From Helicostylum pulchrum (Eukaryota; Mucoromycota; Mucoromycetes; Mucorales; Mucoraceae): a DNA stretch of 64,000 nt. Under the pieces are notes generated by a model. That model saw only the letters and a program-made list of their open reading frames with translations. It was not told the DNA's origin and searched no databases. The stretch is taken from assembly GCA_025677825.1 (NCBI GenBank), contig JAIXMO010000006.1, positions 682,001-746,000 of the forward strand. Direction: 5' to 3'. Below are positions 33,901-48,573 of the stretch, in pieces. How positions within the stretch are numbered: position 1 is the stretch's first letter; every line of letters begins with the position of its first letter. A program made the translations under genes and the position numbers.

Positions 33901-36900
33901 TGCAATGAAGGCATGTCCTTATCAAGCAGAGAGATTTGAAGATGATTTAAGCCGTGTTCAAAAGCTTGTAAGTATTCGATTTATATATTTATATGTTTGA
34001 ATATATTTACATATTAACCCTAAATCCACTTATAGATTGATAGATTGAATCTTGAGAATTATTCTAACCTTGATCAATGGGTTGGTGGTTTAGATAAGCG
34101 TATTGAAACTGTCTTGATTTCTCGTTTACAACAAGCCATTCGTGCTTGGACTAGTGCCTTTATGGGTGTCACTGAGGATGCTATTATCCCTGAAGCTAGT
34201 GCATCTAAGAGTAGACGTAAGAGAAAGGCGGGAGCTCATCGTGATAGTATTGCTACTATTGAAGAGAACACTACCTCTGTTCAAAAGTCTCCTGACGTTA
34301 AGCCTGATCTTCAACCTATTGTTCATGAAATTCGTATTCGTAATCAACTCATGTACCTCGATCCTCCTATTGAGCAAGCTCGTACCAATTGGTGGTTCCA
34401 ATTGCATGATTGGTTAGCTGTCGTTTGTCATCTTCCTCGTATCCAAAGTTCTCGTTATGAAGGTGGTTTAAGTGTTAAAGACAACCCATCTATCGAAAAG
34501 ACCTATTCTAGTTTGTTGACTCGTATGGGTGACAATTCTCTTGAACACGCTTATCAAATTGTTGAAGATAAGATCCGTCAAGTCTCTGATTATGTTGGTA
34601 TTTGGTTACAATACCAATCCCTCTGGGATTTAGAGTCAAGTCATGTCTTTACTATCCTTGAAGACGATCTTGGTAAATGGCAACAAATTTTATTGGAAAT
34701 TAAAAAGGCTCGTTCTACCTTTGATAACTCTGAAACTGAACAATCTTTCGGTCCTCTTGTTGTTGATTATGAACAAGTTCAAAGTAAAGTCAATCAAAAG
34801 TACGATCAATGGCAACGTGAAATTCTTAACAAGTTTGGTTCCCTTTTGGGTTCTGCTATGAAGGAATTCCATATTTCTGTTTCCAAGGCTCGTTACGAAT
34901 TGGAACAACAATCTATTGAAAGTAATTCTACTGGTGAAGCTGTTACATTCATTACTTTTGTTCAGGACTTGAAGCGTAAGGTTGCTAAGTGGAGTCAAGA
35001 TGTGGATCTTTTCAGACAAGGTCAAAAGACTTTGGAACGTCAACGTTTCCAATTCCCCAACGACTGGGTTTATGTTGATCAAGTCGATGGTGAATGGAGT
35101 GCCTTTAATGAAATCTTGGGTAGAAAGAATAACACTATTCAAGAACAAATTGCTGGTTTACAAATGAAGATTGTTGCCGAGGACAAGGTTGTTGAACAAA
35201 AGATTCGTGATATCTGTGCTGAATGGGAAAAGAGCAAACCTGTACAAGGTGATATTAAGCCTGATATTGCTACCAATACTTTATCCATCTTTGAAGGTCG
35301 TGTTACACGTCTCAAGGAAGAATATGATATGGTTTGTCGTGCCAAGGAAGCCCTTGACTTGGAGCAAAATTCTGAAGGTCGTTTGGATCCTGTTCTTGAA
35401 GAACTTCGTGATTTGAAGTCTGTTTGGACTTCTCTTGCCCGTGTCTGGCAATCTGTTTACGAAATTCGTGATACTCCTTGGACATCCGTTGTGCCTCGTA
35501 AGGTCCGTCAACACATTGATGAACTTGTTAACTCTACCAAGGAAATGCCTAACCGTATGAGACAATATGCTGCTTATGAGTTTATGCAAGATACTCTTCG
35601 TCAACTTTTACGTGTCAATCCTCTTGTCGGTGATCTTAAATCTGAAGCTCTTCGTGAACGCCATTGGCGTCAAATCTTCAAGTCTCTTCGTGTTGAAGGT
35701 CGTTTCACTTTATCTGAAATGACAATTGGTCACTTGTGGGATCTTGATTTAAAGCGTAATGAATTGGTTATTAAGGAAGTTATTTTACAAGCTCAGGGTG
35801 AAATGGCTTTAGAAGAGTTCTTGAAACAAATCAAAGAAACTTGGACTGGCTATGTACTCGATCTTGTCAATTATCAAAACCGTTGTCGACTTATTCGTGG
35901 TTGGGATGATTTATTCACCAAGTCTGGTGAACATATCAATTCTTTAACTGCCATGAAACTTTCTCCCTATTATAAGGTATTCGAGGAAGATGCTGCTGCT
36001 TGGGAAGATAAGTTAAACCGTGTTCATGTCTTGTTTGATGTCTGGATTGATGTTCAACGTCAATGGGTCTACTTGGAAGGTATTTTCAGTGGTAGTGTCG
36101 ATATTAAGCACTTACTTCCTGTTGAAACGTCTCGTTTCCAAAGTATCAATACTGAATTCTTGACTGTCATGAAGAAGGTTTACAAGTCTCCTTTTGTTAT
36201 GGATGTACTTAATATTCCTAATATCCAAAAGTCATTGGAACGTCTTGCTGAATTATTGAGTAAGATTCAAAAGGCTCTTGGTGAGTATCTTGAACGTGAG
36301 CGTTCTTCTTTCCCTCGTTTCTATTTCGTTGGTGATGAAGATTTACTTGAAATTATTGGTAACAGTAAGGATATTCTTCGTATTCAAAAGCATTTCAAAA
36401 AGATGTTTGCCGGTATTTCTACCATTTTATTGAATGATGATTTGACTTCTATTACTGGTATGGCTTCTAAGGAAGGTGAGGAGGTTATGTTTAGGAATCC
36501 TGTATCTGTTAAGGACAATCCAAAGATTAATGATTGGTTAACACTTCTTGAAAACGAGATGCGTGTCTCTCTTGCCTTGTTATTGAATGATGCTGTTACT
36601 GAACTTGATACTATTTATAATGCTGATGAAATGAGTTCTCCTGACTTTATGGAATGGATTGATCGTTATCCTGCTCAGCTTGTTGTTTTGGCTGCTCAAA
36701 TTATTTGGACCCAATCTGTTGATAAAGCTTTAACTACTATTGAAGCTAACGGTGGTGATCATTCCCTTATTCAACGCTCTGTTGAACTTGTTGAAAGAAA
36801 TCTTAATATATTGGCCGATGCTGTATTGTTGGATTTACAAGTTATCAAGCGTAGAAAGTGTGAACATCTTGTTACTGAGCTTGTCCATCAACGTGATGTT

Positions 36901-39900
36901 ACACGTCAATTGACTATTGATAAGATTTCATCTCCCAAAGACTTTAACTGGCTTTACCAAATGCGTTACTACTTTAACCATGCCGTTGAAAACCCTATTC
37001 ATCGCTTAACTATTGACATGGCTAACGCTCAATTCTACTATGGTTACGAGTACCTCGGTGTTGTCGATCGTCTTGTCCAAACACCTTTGACTGATCGCTG
37101 TTACTTGACTTTAACTCAAGCTCTTGAACAAAGACTCGGTGGTTCTCCTTTCGGTCCTGCCGGTACCGGTAAAACAGAATCCGTTAAAGCTTTGGGTATT
37201 CAACTTGGTCGTTTCGTACTTGTCTTTTGTTGTGATGAAACTTTTGATTTCCAAGCTATGGGTCGTATTTTCATTGGTCTTTGTCAAGTTGGTGCATGGG
37301 GTTGTTTCGATGAGTTCAATCGTCTTGAAGAACGTATCTTGTCTGCTGTTTCTCAACAAGTACAAACTATTCAATTGGGTTTGAAGGAAGCTACTACTAA
37401 CCCTAACCATGAGGTTGAATTGGTCGGTCGTAACGTTCGTGTCAATACTGATACTGGTATTTTCATTACCATGAATCCTGGTTATGCTGGTCGTTCCAAC
37501 TTACCAGACAATTTGAAGAAATTATTCAGAAGTATGGCAATGACTAAACCCGATCGTGAATTGATTGCACAAGTCATGCTTTACTCTCAAGGTTTCCGTA
37601 CTGCCGAAATCTTGGCTTCAAAGGTGGTCCCTCTTTTCAACTTGTGTTCTGAACAACTTTCTCCTCAATCTCATTATGATTTCGGTTTGCGTGCTCTTAA
37701 GAGTGTGTTGGTTAGTGCTGGTAACTTGAAGCGTGATCGTCTTACTTCTCTTCGTAATGAAATTGAAGAAGGAAAGGCCGATATTAGTGAATACACAACT
37801 ATTTCCGAACCTGTTCCCGAACAGCAATTGCTGATTTCCAGTATTCGTGAAACTGTTGAGCCTAAATTGGTTGCTGAAGATATTCCTCTTTTAACTAGTT
37901 TGCTTGCTGATGTCTTCCCTGGTGTTCATTATTCTCCTGTCAATTTGGACCGTCTCAAGGATGAATTACGTAAAGTATGTCATGAACGTCGTCTTGTTGC
38001 TGGTGAAGCTTGGATGGATAAGGTCATTCAATTGTATCAAATCCAAAATATTCATCACGGTTTGATGATGGTTGGTCCTTCTGGTGCCGGTAAATCTACT
38101 GCCTGGAAGACTCTTTTGACTGCCCTTGAACGTGTTGAAGGCGTTGAAGGTATTGCATACAATATTGATCCCAAGGCTATTCCCAAGGATGCTCTTTACG
38201 GTACATTGGATTCTACCACTCGTGAATGGACTGATGGTTTGTTTACTCATATCCTTCGTAAGATTGTTGATAACGTTCGTGGTGAGAGTCAAAAGCGTCA
38301 TTGGATTATCTTTGATGGTGATGTTGATCCTGAATGGGTAGAGAATTTGAATTCCGTTTTGGATGATAATCGTTTATTGACTTTACCTAACGGTGAACGT
38401 CTCAATTTACCTCCTAATGTGCGTATCATGTTTGAAGTAGAAACTTTGAAATATGCTACTTTGGCTACTGTCTCTCGTTGTGGTATGGTCTGGTTCAGTG
38501 AAGATATTATTACTTTACCCATGGTCTTTACCAACTACCTTGAGACTTTGCGTAATGTACCTATGGATGAAATTGAAGAAGATGGCCCTACTGCTGTTCG
38601 TCGTGTTGCTGACCCAACTACCTCGACTGATGAAGCTGCCGCTTCCATTTCTCCTAACCTTGCTACACAACGTGCTATTGCTGCCATTATGGCTAACGAT
38701 CTCTCTGATGAAACTTGTTTGGTTGCTAAATGTTTAGATTATGCTTCTACTTTAGAACATATTATGGACTTTACTCGTATGCGTGTTCTCTCTACTTTCT
38801 TCTCCTTGCTTAACAAGACTGTTCGCAACGTTCTTGAATATAACTCTCAACATTCTGATTTCCCCATGACTGGTGATCACTTGGAAGGTTATATTACCAA
38901 GCGTGTTGTGTACTCTGTCATTTGGAGTTTCTCTGGTGATTGTAGGCTTGAAGTTCGTGCTACTCTTGGTAACTTTGTTCGCGGTGTTACCACCTATGAA
39001 TTACCTCCTGCAGCCAATAATTCTAGTATTATTGATTTTGATATTGCTGTGAATACTGGTTTATGGGTTCCTTGGGAATCCAAGGTTCCTGTCATTGAAA
39101 TTGAAACTCATAAGGTTGCTGATGCTGATATGATTATTCCTACTGTTGATACTATTCGTCACGAAGAAGTACTGTACTCTTGGCTATCTGAACATAAGCC
39201 TCTTATTCTTTGTGGTCCTCCTGGTTCTGGTAAGACCATGACCTTGTTCAGTGCACTTCGTAAACTTCCTGATATGGAAGTTGCTGGTCTCAATTTCTCT
39301 AGTGCTACTACACCTGAACTTATTCTCAAGACCTTTGAACAACATTGTGAGTACAGAAAGACTACTAATGGTGTTATCTTGGCTCCTACGATGATTGGTC
39401 GTTGGTTGGTTATCTTTTGTGATGAAATCAATTTGCCTGCTACTGATAAGTATAATACTCAACGTGTTATTTCTTTCCTCAGACAATTGGTTGAGTACAA
39501 TGGTTTCTGGAGAACAAGTGATAAATCTTGGGTATCCTTGGAACGTATTCAATTTGTTGGTGCTTGTAATCCTCCTACTGATCCTGGCCGTGTACCTCTT
39601 TCTCATCGTTTCCTTCGTCATGCTCCTTTGGTCATGGTCGATTATGCTGGTCAACTCTCTCTTATGCAAATTTACGGTACCTTTACTCGTGCTATGCTTA
39701 AGGTGATCCCTAACTTGCGTGGTTTCTCTGAACCTCTTACTGCTTCCATGGTAGATCTTTACTTGGCTTCTCAAAAGCGTTTCACGCCTGATATTCAAGC
39801 ACATTATATTTACTCTCCTCGTGAATTGACACGTTGGGTCCGTGGTATTTATGAAGCTATCAAGCCTTTGGAAACTTTGACTGTAGAAGGTTTAGTTCGT

Positions 39901-42900
39901 ATCTGGGCTCATGAAGCTTTACGTCTTTTCCAAGATCGTTTGGTAGATGAGGAAGATCGTAAATGGACCGATGATATGATTGATTCTATTGCTATGAAAC
40001 ATTTCCCTGCTCTTAAACAAGAAGAGGCACTTGAACGTCCTATTCTTTTCTCCAACTGGTTATCCAAGAATTATATTCCTGTTCAGCGTGATCAATTACG
40101 TGAATTTGCAAAGGCTCGTCTCAAGGTCTTTTATGAAGAAGAGCTTGATGTTGCACTTGTCTTGTTTAATGATGTACTTGAACATGTACTTCGTATTGAT
40201 CGTGTGTTTAGACAACCTCAAGGTCATCTTTTGCTTATTGGTGTCAGTGGCTCAGGTAAAACTACTTTATCTCGTTTCGTTGCTTGGATGAATGGTTTGA
40301 GTGTTTTCCAAATCAAGGTTCATAACAAGTATACTGGTGCTGATTTCGATGATGATCTTCGTACTGTACTTCGTCGCGCTGGTTGTAAGGGAGAAAAGAT
40401 TTGTTTCATTATGGATGAATCTAATGTATTGGATTCCGGTTTCTTGGAACGTATGAATACTCTCTTGGCTAATGCAGAAGTCCCTGGTTTGTTTGAAGGT
40501 GATGAATACTCTGCTCTTATGACTGCCTGTAAGGAAGGTGCTCAACGTGATGGTTTGATGCTTGATTCTAATGAAGAATTGTACAAGTGGTTTAACCAAC
40601 AAGTTATGCGTAACTTGCATGTTGTGTTTACTATGAATCCTCCTGAAGGTGGTCTTGCTTCTCGTGCTGCTACTTCTCCTGCGTTGTTCAATCGTTGTGT
40701 TTTGGATTGGTTTGGTGACTGGCCTGATCAAGCTTTCTATCAAGTTGGTATGGAGTTCACAAAGACTTTGGATTTAGATGTTCCCAATTTCAAACCTGCT
40801 TTGAACTTTCCTATTGCTTACCGCAACTTGCCTCATACACCTAGTCATCGTGAAGCCGTTGTTAATGCCCTTGTCTATGTTCATCAATCTCTTTATGAGA
40901 TCAATGCTAAGCTCAGTAAACGTCAAGGTCGTCATAATTATGCCACACCTCGTCATTTCTTGGATTTCATCTCTCATTATGTTCGTTTGTACAATGAAAA
41001 GCGTGAAGATTTGGAAGAACAGCAACGTCATCTTAACATTGGTTTAGAGAAATTGAAGGATACTGTTATCAAGGTTGAAGAATTGAGAAAGAGTCTTGCT
41101 ATCAAGAAGAATCAACTTGAATTGAAGCAAAACCAAGCTAATGAAAAGATTAATCAAATGTTGACTGATGAAACGGAAGCACAACAAAAGAAAGCCGATT
41201 CACTTAAAATCAAGGCTAACTTGAAGATTCAAAACAAGGAAATCGAAGCTCGTCGTACTGTTGTCGATAACGATTTGGCAAATGCTGAACCTGCTGTCAA
41301 GGAAGCAGAGAACAGTGTCAGAAGTATTAAAAGACAACATCTTACTGAAGTTCGTTCTATGAGTAATCCTCCTGAAGCTGTCAAACTTACCATGGAGTCT
41401 GTCTGTATCTTGTTGGGTCACAAGAATGTTAATTGGAAGACTGTTCAAAGTATAATTCGTCGTGATGACTTTATTTCTAGTATTGTCAATTACAATACCG
41501 AGTCACAACTTAACAAGCAGTTACGAAAGGACATGCGAGATACTTTCTTCAGTAATCCTAATTTCGAGTATGAAGCAGTTAACCGTGCGTCCAAGGCTTG
41601 TGGTCCTCTTTTCAAATGGGCCACTGCTCAATGTAACTATTCAGAAATCTTGTATCGTGTTGGTCCTCTTCGTGAAGAATTGAATCAATTGCAAACAAGC
41701 TCTGATGATACCAAGAACCAAGCTGTTGAAATTGAACAAATGATTGCTGGACTTGAAACGAGTATTGGTCGTTATAAGGAAGAATATGCAGCACTTGTTG
41801 GAGAAACTCAATTGATCAAGTCTGAAATGGAACGTGTCAAGTTCAAGGTTGATCGTAGTATGACTCTCTTGAGTTCTTTGTCTTCTGAAAAGACGCGTTG
41901 GGAGTCTTCTAGTCAAGCTTTCGAAAGTCAAATGGGTACGATTGTTGGTGATGTTCTTTTAGCTGCTGCATTTATGGCTTATGGTGGTTACTTTGATCAA
42001 CAATATCGTGATATTTTAGTCCAGAAATGGATGGATCATCTTTTAGCTGCTAATATTCAATTCAAGCATGAAGTTTCATTAACCGAGTATCTCTCTACTG
42101 CTGATGATCGTCTCTCATGGCAAGAAAACTCACTTCCTGTTGATCAACTTTGTATTGAAAATGCTATTATGCTTAAACGCTTTGATAGATATCCTTTGAT
42201 TATTGATCCCTCTGGCCAAGCTACGAATTTCTTGATTAACGAATACAAGGATCGTAAGATTACAGTTACCAGTTTCTTGGATGATTCGTTTATTAAGAAT
42301 CTTGAGAGTGCTTTGCGTTTCGGTAATCCTATTTTGATTCAAGATGTTGAACATTTGGATCCTATTTTGAACCCTGTTCTTAATAAGGAACTTCGTCGTA
42401 CTGGTGGTCGTGTATTGATTCGTTTAGGTAGTCAGGATATTGATTTCTCGCCTGCGTTTACTCTTTTCCTTTCTACTCGTGATCCGTCTGTTAACTTTGC
42501 TCCTGATATTTGTTCTCGTGTTACGTTTGTCAATTTCACAGTGACCCGTGGTAGTTTACAAAGTCAATGTTTGAACAAGGTGTTGAAGGCTGAGCGTCCT
42601 GATGTGGATCAAAAGCGTACTGATTTGATTAAGCTTCAAGGTGAGTTCCAGCTCAAGTTGCGTCATCTCGAAAAGTCATTGTTGCAAGCTTTGAATGAGT
42701 CCAAGGGTAATATCTTGGATGATGACAAGGTCATTGAGACTCTGGAAACTTTGAAGAAGGAAGCAGCTGATATTACTCGAAAGGTGGATGAAACCAATAC
42801 GGTTATGCAAGAAGTTGAGCAAACGACAGCTATCTATACACCTCTTGCTCATGCGTGTAGTTCTATTTTCTTTGCTATGGAACAACTCAATTTGGTTAAC

Positions 42901-45433
42901 CATTTCTATCAATTCTCTTTGGATTTCTTTTATGAAATCTTTGAGTATGTTATTCATGCCAACCCCAACTTGAAGGGTATTGTCGATCCTACTGAACGTT
43001 TAGAAATCTTGTCTCGGGATCTTTTCACAGCTGCGTACAAGCGTGCTTCTCGTACTTTGATTCATGAAGATTATAACATGTATGCAGTCTTGCTTTGTCA
43101 AATTCGTATTCGCGGTGCACAAGAAAACATGGATGAAACTGAATATGATTTCCTTTTGAGTGGCGGTGATGCTGTTGTTGGATCTACTTTGACTGCTTCT
43201 AGTTTAAATATGCCTAGCTTTATTTCAGATGATACTGTGCAACGTATGAAGGAGTTCTCAACATTGGCCTGTTTCGGCAACATGATGGATCATGTGGTTA
43301 TGAATGAAGATGAATGGAGAAAGTTTATGGAAGATGACAATCCTGAAATGATCGTACCAAAATGTTGGGAAAGTAGTCCTGGTAGTCGTGGTAAGTGTAA
43401 TTTATTACAAGAAAAAGGTTATTTGTTTACTAATAATCCATGTATGTGATTATTTTAAATTTTTAGGTGCTTTGGATTCTCTCAGAAAAATGTTGGTCAT
43501 CAAGTGTTTCAGACCTGACCGTTTGTTACCTGCAACATCCATTTTCGCTACAGAAATCTTTGATGCAGAATTTATGAATAGTGGAGAATTGAATTTACAA
43601 CAAATTGTAATGGAAGAAGTTGGTAGTGCTACACCTTTAGCATTCTGTTCTGTTCCTGGATACGATGCAAGTTACCGTGTTGATAATTTAGTTGCTGAAA
43701 ATAACACTCGTTGTACATCAGTCGCTATGGGATCTGCAGAAGGTTTTGCACTTGCGGATCAAGCGATTTCTACAGCTATCAAGACTGGTAACTGGGTTAT
43801 GTTGAAGAATGTTCACTTAGCACCTTCTTGGCTTGGTCAGCTTGAAAAGAAGTTGCATAGTATGAAACCTCATAATAGTTTCCGTCTGTTTTTGACTATG
43901 GAAACGAATCCCAAGGTTCCTGTCAACTTGCTGCGTATGTCTCGTGTATTGATGTTTGAACCTCCTCCAGGTATCAAGGCTAACCTTACGGAATCTCTTC
44001 GTAGTATTCCACCTTCTCGTTTACAACGTGGACCTACTGAACGTTCTCGTCTTTACTTTATGTTGGCATGGCTTCACGCTGTTGTTCAAGAACGTTTGAG
44101 ATATGTTCCTCTTGGTTGGACCAAATTCTATGAATTTAACGATTCAGATCAAGACTCTGCTTTTAGTACAATTGATAAATGGTTAGATAGTGCGTCTGGT
44201 GGTAGAGCAAATATTTCACCTGAAAAGATTCCTTGGGATGCTATTCGTTCTCTTTTGAAGCAATCCATCTACGGTGGTCGTATTGATAATGAATATGATC
44301 AACATCTTTTGAATTCGTTCGTGAACTCATTGTTTAGACCAGAATGTTATGATATTGACTTTGAACTTGTGAAAGGTAACGGTGAAAATGAAAAATCGAT
44401 TGTTGTACCTGATGGTACCAAGATGGAACAGTTTATGGATTGGGTTGGTAAATTACCTGATCGTGAACCACCTACTTGGCTTGGTTTACCTTCAAATGCT
44501 GAAAGAGTGTTGTTAACTTTGAAGGGTAATAAGATGTTGAGTAAGGTTAGAAAGATGAAGAGTTTAAGTGATGATGATGAAACGGCGTATGCTCAAGATT
44601 CTACTGGTACCGCTAGTAAGCAAGCGGTCAATACTGCTCAACCTGCCTGGATGCGTGCTTTGAACACGTCAATTACCACATGGTTAAGTCTTTTACCTTC
44701 CAGTATCAAGATTATGCAACGTGATAGCTCTGGTATTATGGATCCATTATTCCGATTCTTTGAGCGTGAAAATCAAATTGCACGTAAATTGTTACATATT
44801 ATTCATGATGATTTGATTTCTTTACAAAAGGTTTGCCTTGGTGAATTGAAGCAAACGAATCATTTACGTCAATTGATGAGTTGGTTAAACAAGGGCTTGA
44901 TTCCAGATCATTGGAAGAGATATAAAGTACCTCGTAATGCGTCATTGAACTCATGGCTTGCCGATCTTAAATTACGTTTGGAACAAGTAGAAGCACTTGC
45001 ACAAGAGAGCTCTTATGATCAAGTTGAAATTGCTATTGGTAGTCTGTTTACACCTGAGGCATATGTTACAGCCACAAGACAGGCAACTGCGCAAAGATAT
45101 AAATGGTCTTTGGAAGAACTTGTATTGGATGTTGATATTGGCGATACTATGCAAGATGTAGCTGGTTATCGTATTCGTGGATTAAAGATGGAAGGTGCTC
45201 AATGGAACAACAATGAAATTTGTTTGACTTCTGAACCCAGTAGTAAATTACCAAAGACAACTATTCGATGGATTCGTAAAGAACAAAGAAAAGAAATTCA
45301 AAATGCTGTGGAATTACCTGTCTATCTTAACTCTGACAGAGCTGACTTGTTACTTACAATGACTGTACCTGCTAATGCTGAAGAAAAGGATAGAATCCCT
45401 CAAAGAGCTGTTGCTTTAATCATTTCCTTTTAA
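30964..45433 (+). CDS. DYN1: Cytoplasmic dynein 1 heavy chain
   Basis: Seven exons: 30964-31225, 31289-31731, 31793-32030, 32087-32179, 32247-33967, 34036-43390 and 43467-45433. All phases agree, giving 4,692 aa, close to animal cytoplasmic dynein 1 (about 4,640). After the N-terminal tail and linker come six AAA modules: AAA1 P-loop [10 protein letters not shown] (~residue 1959) with CFDEFNRL Walker B; AAA2 GPSGAGKST (~2266); AAA3 GPPGSGKT (~2646) with [11 protein letters not shown]4 GVSGSGKTT (~2988) with IMDESNVL. A long coiled-coil stalk (~3240-3530) flanks the microtubule-binding domain (~3360-3470: [20 protein letters not shown]). AAA5, AAA6 and a full C-terminal domain follow. It is the minus-end-directed motor for nuclear migration, spindle positioning and early-endosome transport in hyphae. 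ATP sites look intact; introns are few and clustered 5'. Confidence 0.98.
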
Positions 45434-45656
45434 ATAAAAAATACTTTGGTTGCTTTTTGTGTGACCTTTTTTTATAATTTTAACTCCTTAAAAAAGAAAG
45501 GCGGTTTTTTTTTTTCTCTCTCTTTATTGCTTTCTTTCTTCACTACTCTTTACAAGTTTTTTTTTTCCGTCTATACAACTTTCTCTATATAATATCTTAG
45601 CTTGCTACATAAAGTTCAGTTTAATAACAACAAAAAAAGAGAAATAAAGATTCTTT

Positions 45657-48245
45657 ATGAATAGATTTGACGATGACAAGTTCTCGATGACTAATGTCTC
45701 CTTATTAGACGAGAACATTTCTTCTCCTCGAAACATTACTAGCTCTCCTGCACCCATTTCAGCAAACCAAAGAAGATCTAGTAATAACAGAAGATTCAGT
45801 ACACTTATCGCAGACGAAGTAGGCAATGGAGAATATGACTCAAGACCTATTTCTACTTCTTTAAAGACTCAAGAAAGTGTTGGTATTCTTACAAAAATTA
45901 AAAAAAAAATATCAAAAAATATACTAAAACATAATTTTGTACTCTCTCTTTTAGACCCTAGATGTATTAAAGAAGGAAAACTTTAACTTAAAACTTCGGT
46001 TGTACTATTTAGAAGAACGCCTTAGAGACGCTTCACCTGAAAGTGTTGAAAAAGCTATTAAAGAAGTAAGCTATATATAAAATTTATTGTCTTTTTTTAT
46101 GTAAGCCCATTGTGTATTAATCTTCGTTCTTTTAGAATATTAATAACAAAATAGCTTATCAGTCACTAACCTCAGAATTAAAAAAATACAAGGCCATGAT
46201 TCTTGAATTAAGCCAAGGAATCGATATATTACAAAAGAAGACTTGCCCCAAGGCTCATGGTATGACACCTAGTGAAAGAGAAGAATTTGAAAAAATTAAA
46301 GCAGAAGCAGAAGCTTACCATGAGGAAACTGACAAGCTTAGTCTTTCTTTGGCTAATTTAACTGCTGAAAATGTTCGATTAAGAACAACGATTCGATCTT
46401 CTCGAGCTGCAACGATTAATGCACCACCATCACCGCCTGCACATGCCCCAGATTCTGAAGAAATCATTGAACTTCGTCGTAAATACAGACAATCAAAGAT
46501 TAAGATCGAAGAGCAACAAAGAGCCATGCAAATGATAAATAGTAACGCTCAAAATAACAGAGGTTATGGTAATAACGGAGGTGATCATTTAAACCAAGTA
46601 AAAAAACAATTGGAAGGTGAATTACGTATGGAGAGACTTGAAACAGATAGAGTTTATAATGAATTACAAGATAAGAACAAGACAATTCATAGTTTACAAT
46701 TGGAGTTGGATCAATATACCAAAACATTACATGATACCAAACAGCAACTTCGTGGTAAGACAATTGAATGTGAACAATTGCGTGAAGAAAATGAAACGAT
46801 ACTTGTTGATAGAAACAATATGGATCAAGCCATTAAAGCTGTTTCAGAGTTACAAGAAGATAATGATCAACTTGTTGTTGCTGTTCAAAACAGAGATCAA
46901 GATATTGCTGAGCTTGAAGCAGAGGTTGAAAAGCTACTCTCTCACCTGGAAGAAAAGGGTGAAGATGACGATAATAATGACGGCAGCAATAACAATGAGA
47001 CAACCAACAATAAAGTAATTATATTGGAAGAAGCTATTAGCGAGAGAGAAGAAAAGATTGATATACTGTCAAAAGAATTAAAAGAGACCAACGAATCTCA
47101 TGACGATGATATTGAAGTGTTTGAGGAACATATCGCTAAAGCTCAAGAAGAGATTAAACAGAAGCAAGACCAAAACAATGAATTAATGTTGGAGTTGGAA
47201 AACGTCAAAAAGATTTGTGAGGAGGAGTTGGATAAACAATACAATGAACTGGCTGTATCTATAAGAGAACGCGAAGTTAGAATCGCTTCCTTGGAAGGTA
47301 ACTTTGAACAAAAGACAGATACGATGCAAAGAGAAAGAGATTTGCTGGGTGAAGAAATTGGTGAGCTTAAGGATAAGCTTCACGCTACCTTTGATGAATT
47401 AAGGGAAAAGGAAAACGTCATACACGAGTTGTCCGACGCGTTAAATAATCGAGAAGAAGCTGATATATCGTATCTTTTGCAAGTAAGTATTATGTATCAT
47501 TATTTTTGTTTTAGTTTATTAATCTTTTTTTTTTTTTTTGTATAGACTGACAAAATGCAAGAATATATTCAACGATGGGAAAATCGAACCAATGAATTGG
47601 AAAGCAAGTATAAAAAGACCCGTGAAAAGTTGATGGAAGATCGCGCACAGGCAAAAGCAAAGGCTACACAACACCACAACGCCTACCTGGCTTTAAAAAA
47701 CAAATATGTTATTGTCACTGAAAAATACGATCTTTTAAACAGGATCGTGGATGGCGACACTAAATCGACAGAGGTAATATAAATAAATTTAGAAAATATG
47801 GGGGTGTAATACTTAACTTCTTTTTTTTTTTGGTGATGTATAGATAAAATCCGATGCAGCGATAAAAGAAAAGACAAGGCTGTTAAATAAACTTAATCGT
47901 GAATTAAGAAAGGAACTAGATGAAAGAGAAAACGAGTTTGAACATGAAAAGCATCGAGGTGATGAATTAGAAAAGTTGTATCAAATGGAACTAGAAGCAA
48001 ATATCGCGTTAAAAAAGCAATTAGAAAGAAGAGATATCATGTTGACAAATTCCCTTTTAGCTCATGATGTGAGTTTTTTTTTTTTTTTTTGTACTTTTTA
48101 AAAAAAAAATATGAACTGATGTATTTTATAATAATAGAATTTGAAAGAACAAGGTGAATTAATGGAAAATATCTTGTATGAACAAGCAACAGGTGGACAT
48201 CAAATATTTCGTGAGCGAACTCCATCAGCAATGAGCTCTTTCTAA
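45657..48245 (+). CDS. CM1 (centrosomin N-terminal motif) coiled-coil MTOC protein, Mto1/Pcp1-like
   Basis: Exons 45657-45882, 45962-46065, 46136-47482, 47546-47773, 47844-48068 and 48138-48245 give about 745 aa. The first junction is uncertain: 45954/45955 is an alternative acceptor paired with a GTTGGT donor. After a Ser/Asn-rich N-terminus comes the motif LKKENFNLKLRLYYLEERLR at about residues 78-97, the hallmark of CM1 (Cnn_1N) that binds and activates gamma-tubulin complexes. The remainder is almost continuous coiled coil, rich in E, K, L and Q, with a DDNNDGSNNNE hinge. Family members (Mto1, Pcp1, centrosomin, pericentrin/CDK5RAP2 type) organise microtubules at spindle pole bodies. It follows the dynein gene by 224 bp in the same direction. 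Confidence 0.85.
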
Positions 48246-48447
48246 AAAAAAAGAAAAAAGAGAAAAAAAAGCTCAATGTAAATATTACTAGTTTCTGTAC
48301 TAATTCCCTATATCCCTTATACATATATGATACCTTTTATTATTACAAGAGGTATCAAAAAACGCATATATTTGAACACCGGCATGTGGCCTTTTTTTTA
48401 TAATTTGAATTAAAGTACAGTTGCTAAAAGTTTAGTATAGTTTTTAT

Positions 48448-48573
48448 AAGAGGTTTAGCATTCAACTGACGACCAAAGTTGATTGTTCTATCCGGGAGGA
48501 TCTTGTACGAAAAGCAAAATATTAAAAGTCTGTAAGCCTGCGGAGCGACGCTGCTTCGTGAGCGTAACGAGCT
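48448..48573 (+). repeat. Dispersed hairpin repeat R2, copy 1
   Basis: Matches the reverse complement of 55161-55287. Shared blocks are AAGAGGTTTAGCATT-AACTG, GTTGA-TGTTCTATCC and, at the end, GACGCTGCTTCG-GAGCGTA. The blocks can each fold (CAACT...AGTTG; ATCC...GGAT). It is more GC-rich than its surroundings. The outer blocks are best conserved, while the middle (about 48510-48535) differs. Confidence 0.7.

Noticed and set aside
33985..34050. Apparent break between two large plus-strand frames (587 and 3134 codons), as if two genes
   Set aside because: A GTAAGT donor at 33968 and TATAG acceptor ending at 34035 join them in phase (QKL/IDRLNLE); it is one dynein gene.
39184..39804. 206-codon minus-strand frame inside dynein
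   Set aside because: Antisense shadow of strongly conserved AAA3-AAA4 coding; no domain or codon character of its own. The many other 60-160 codon antisense frames across 32-45 kb are the same.
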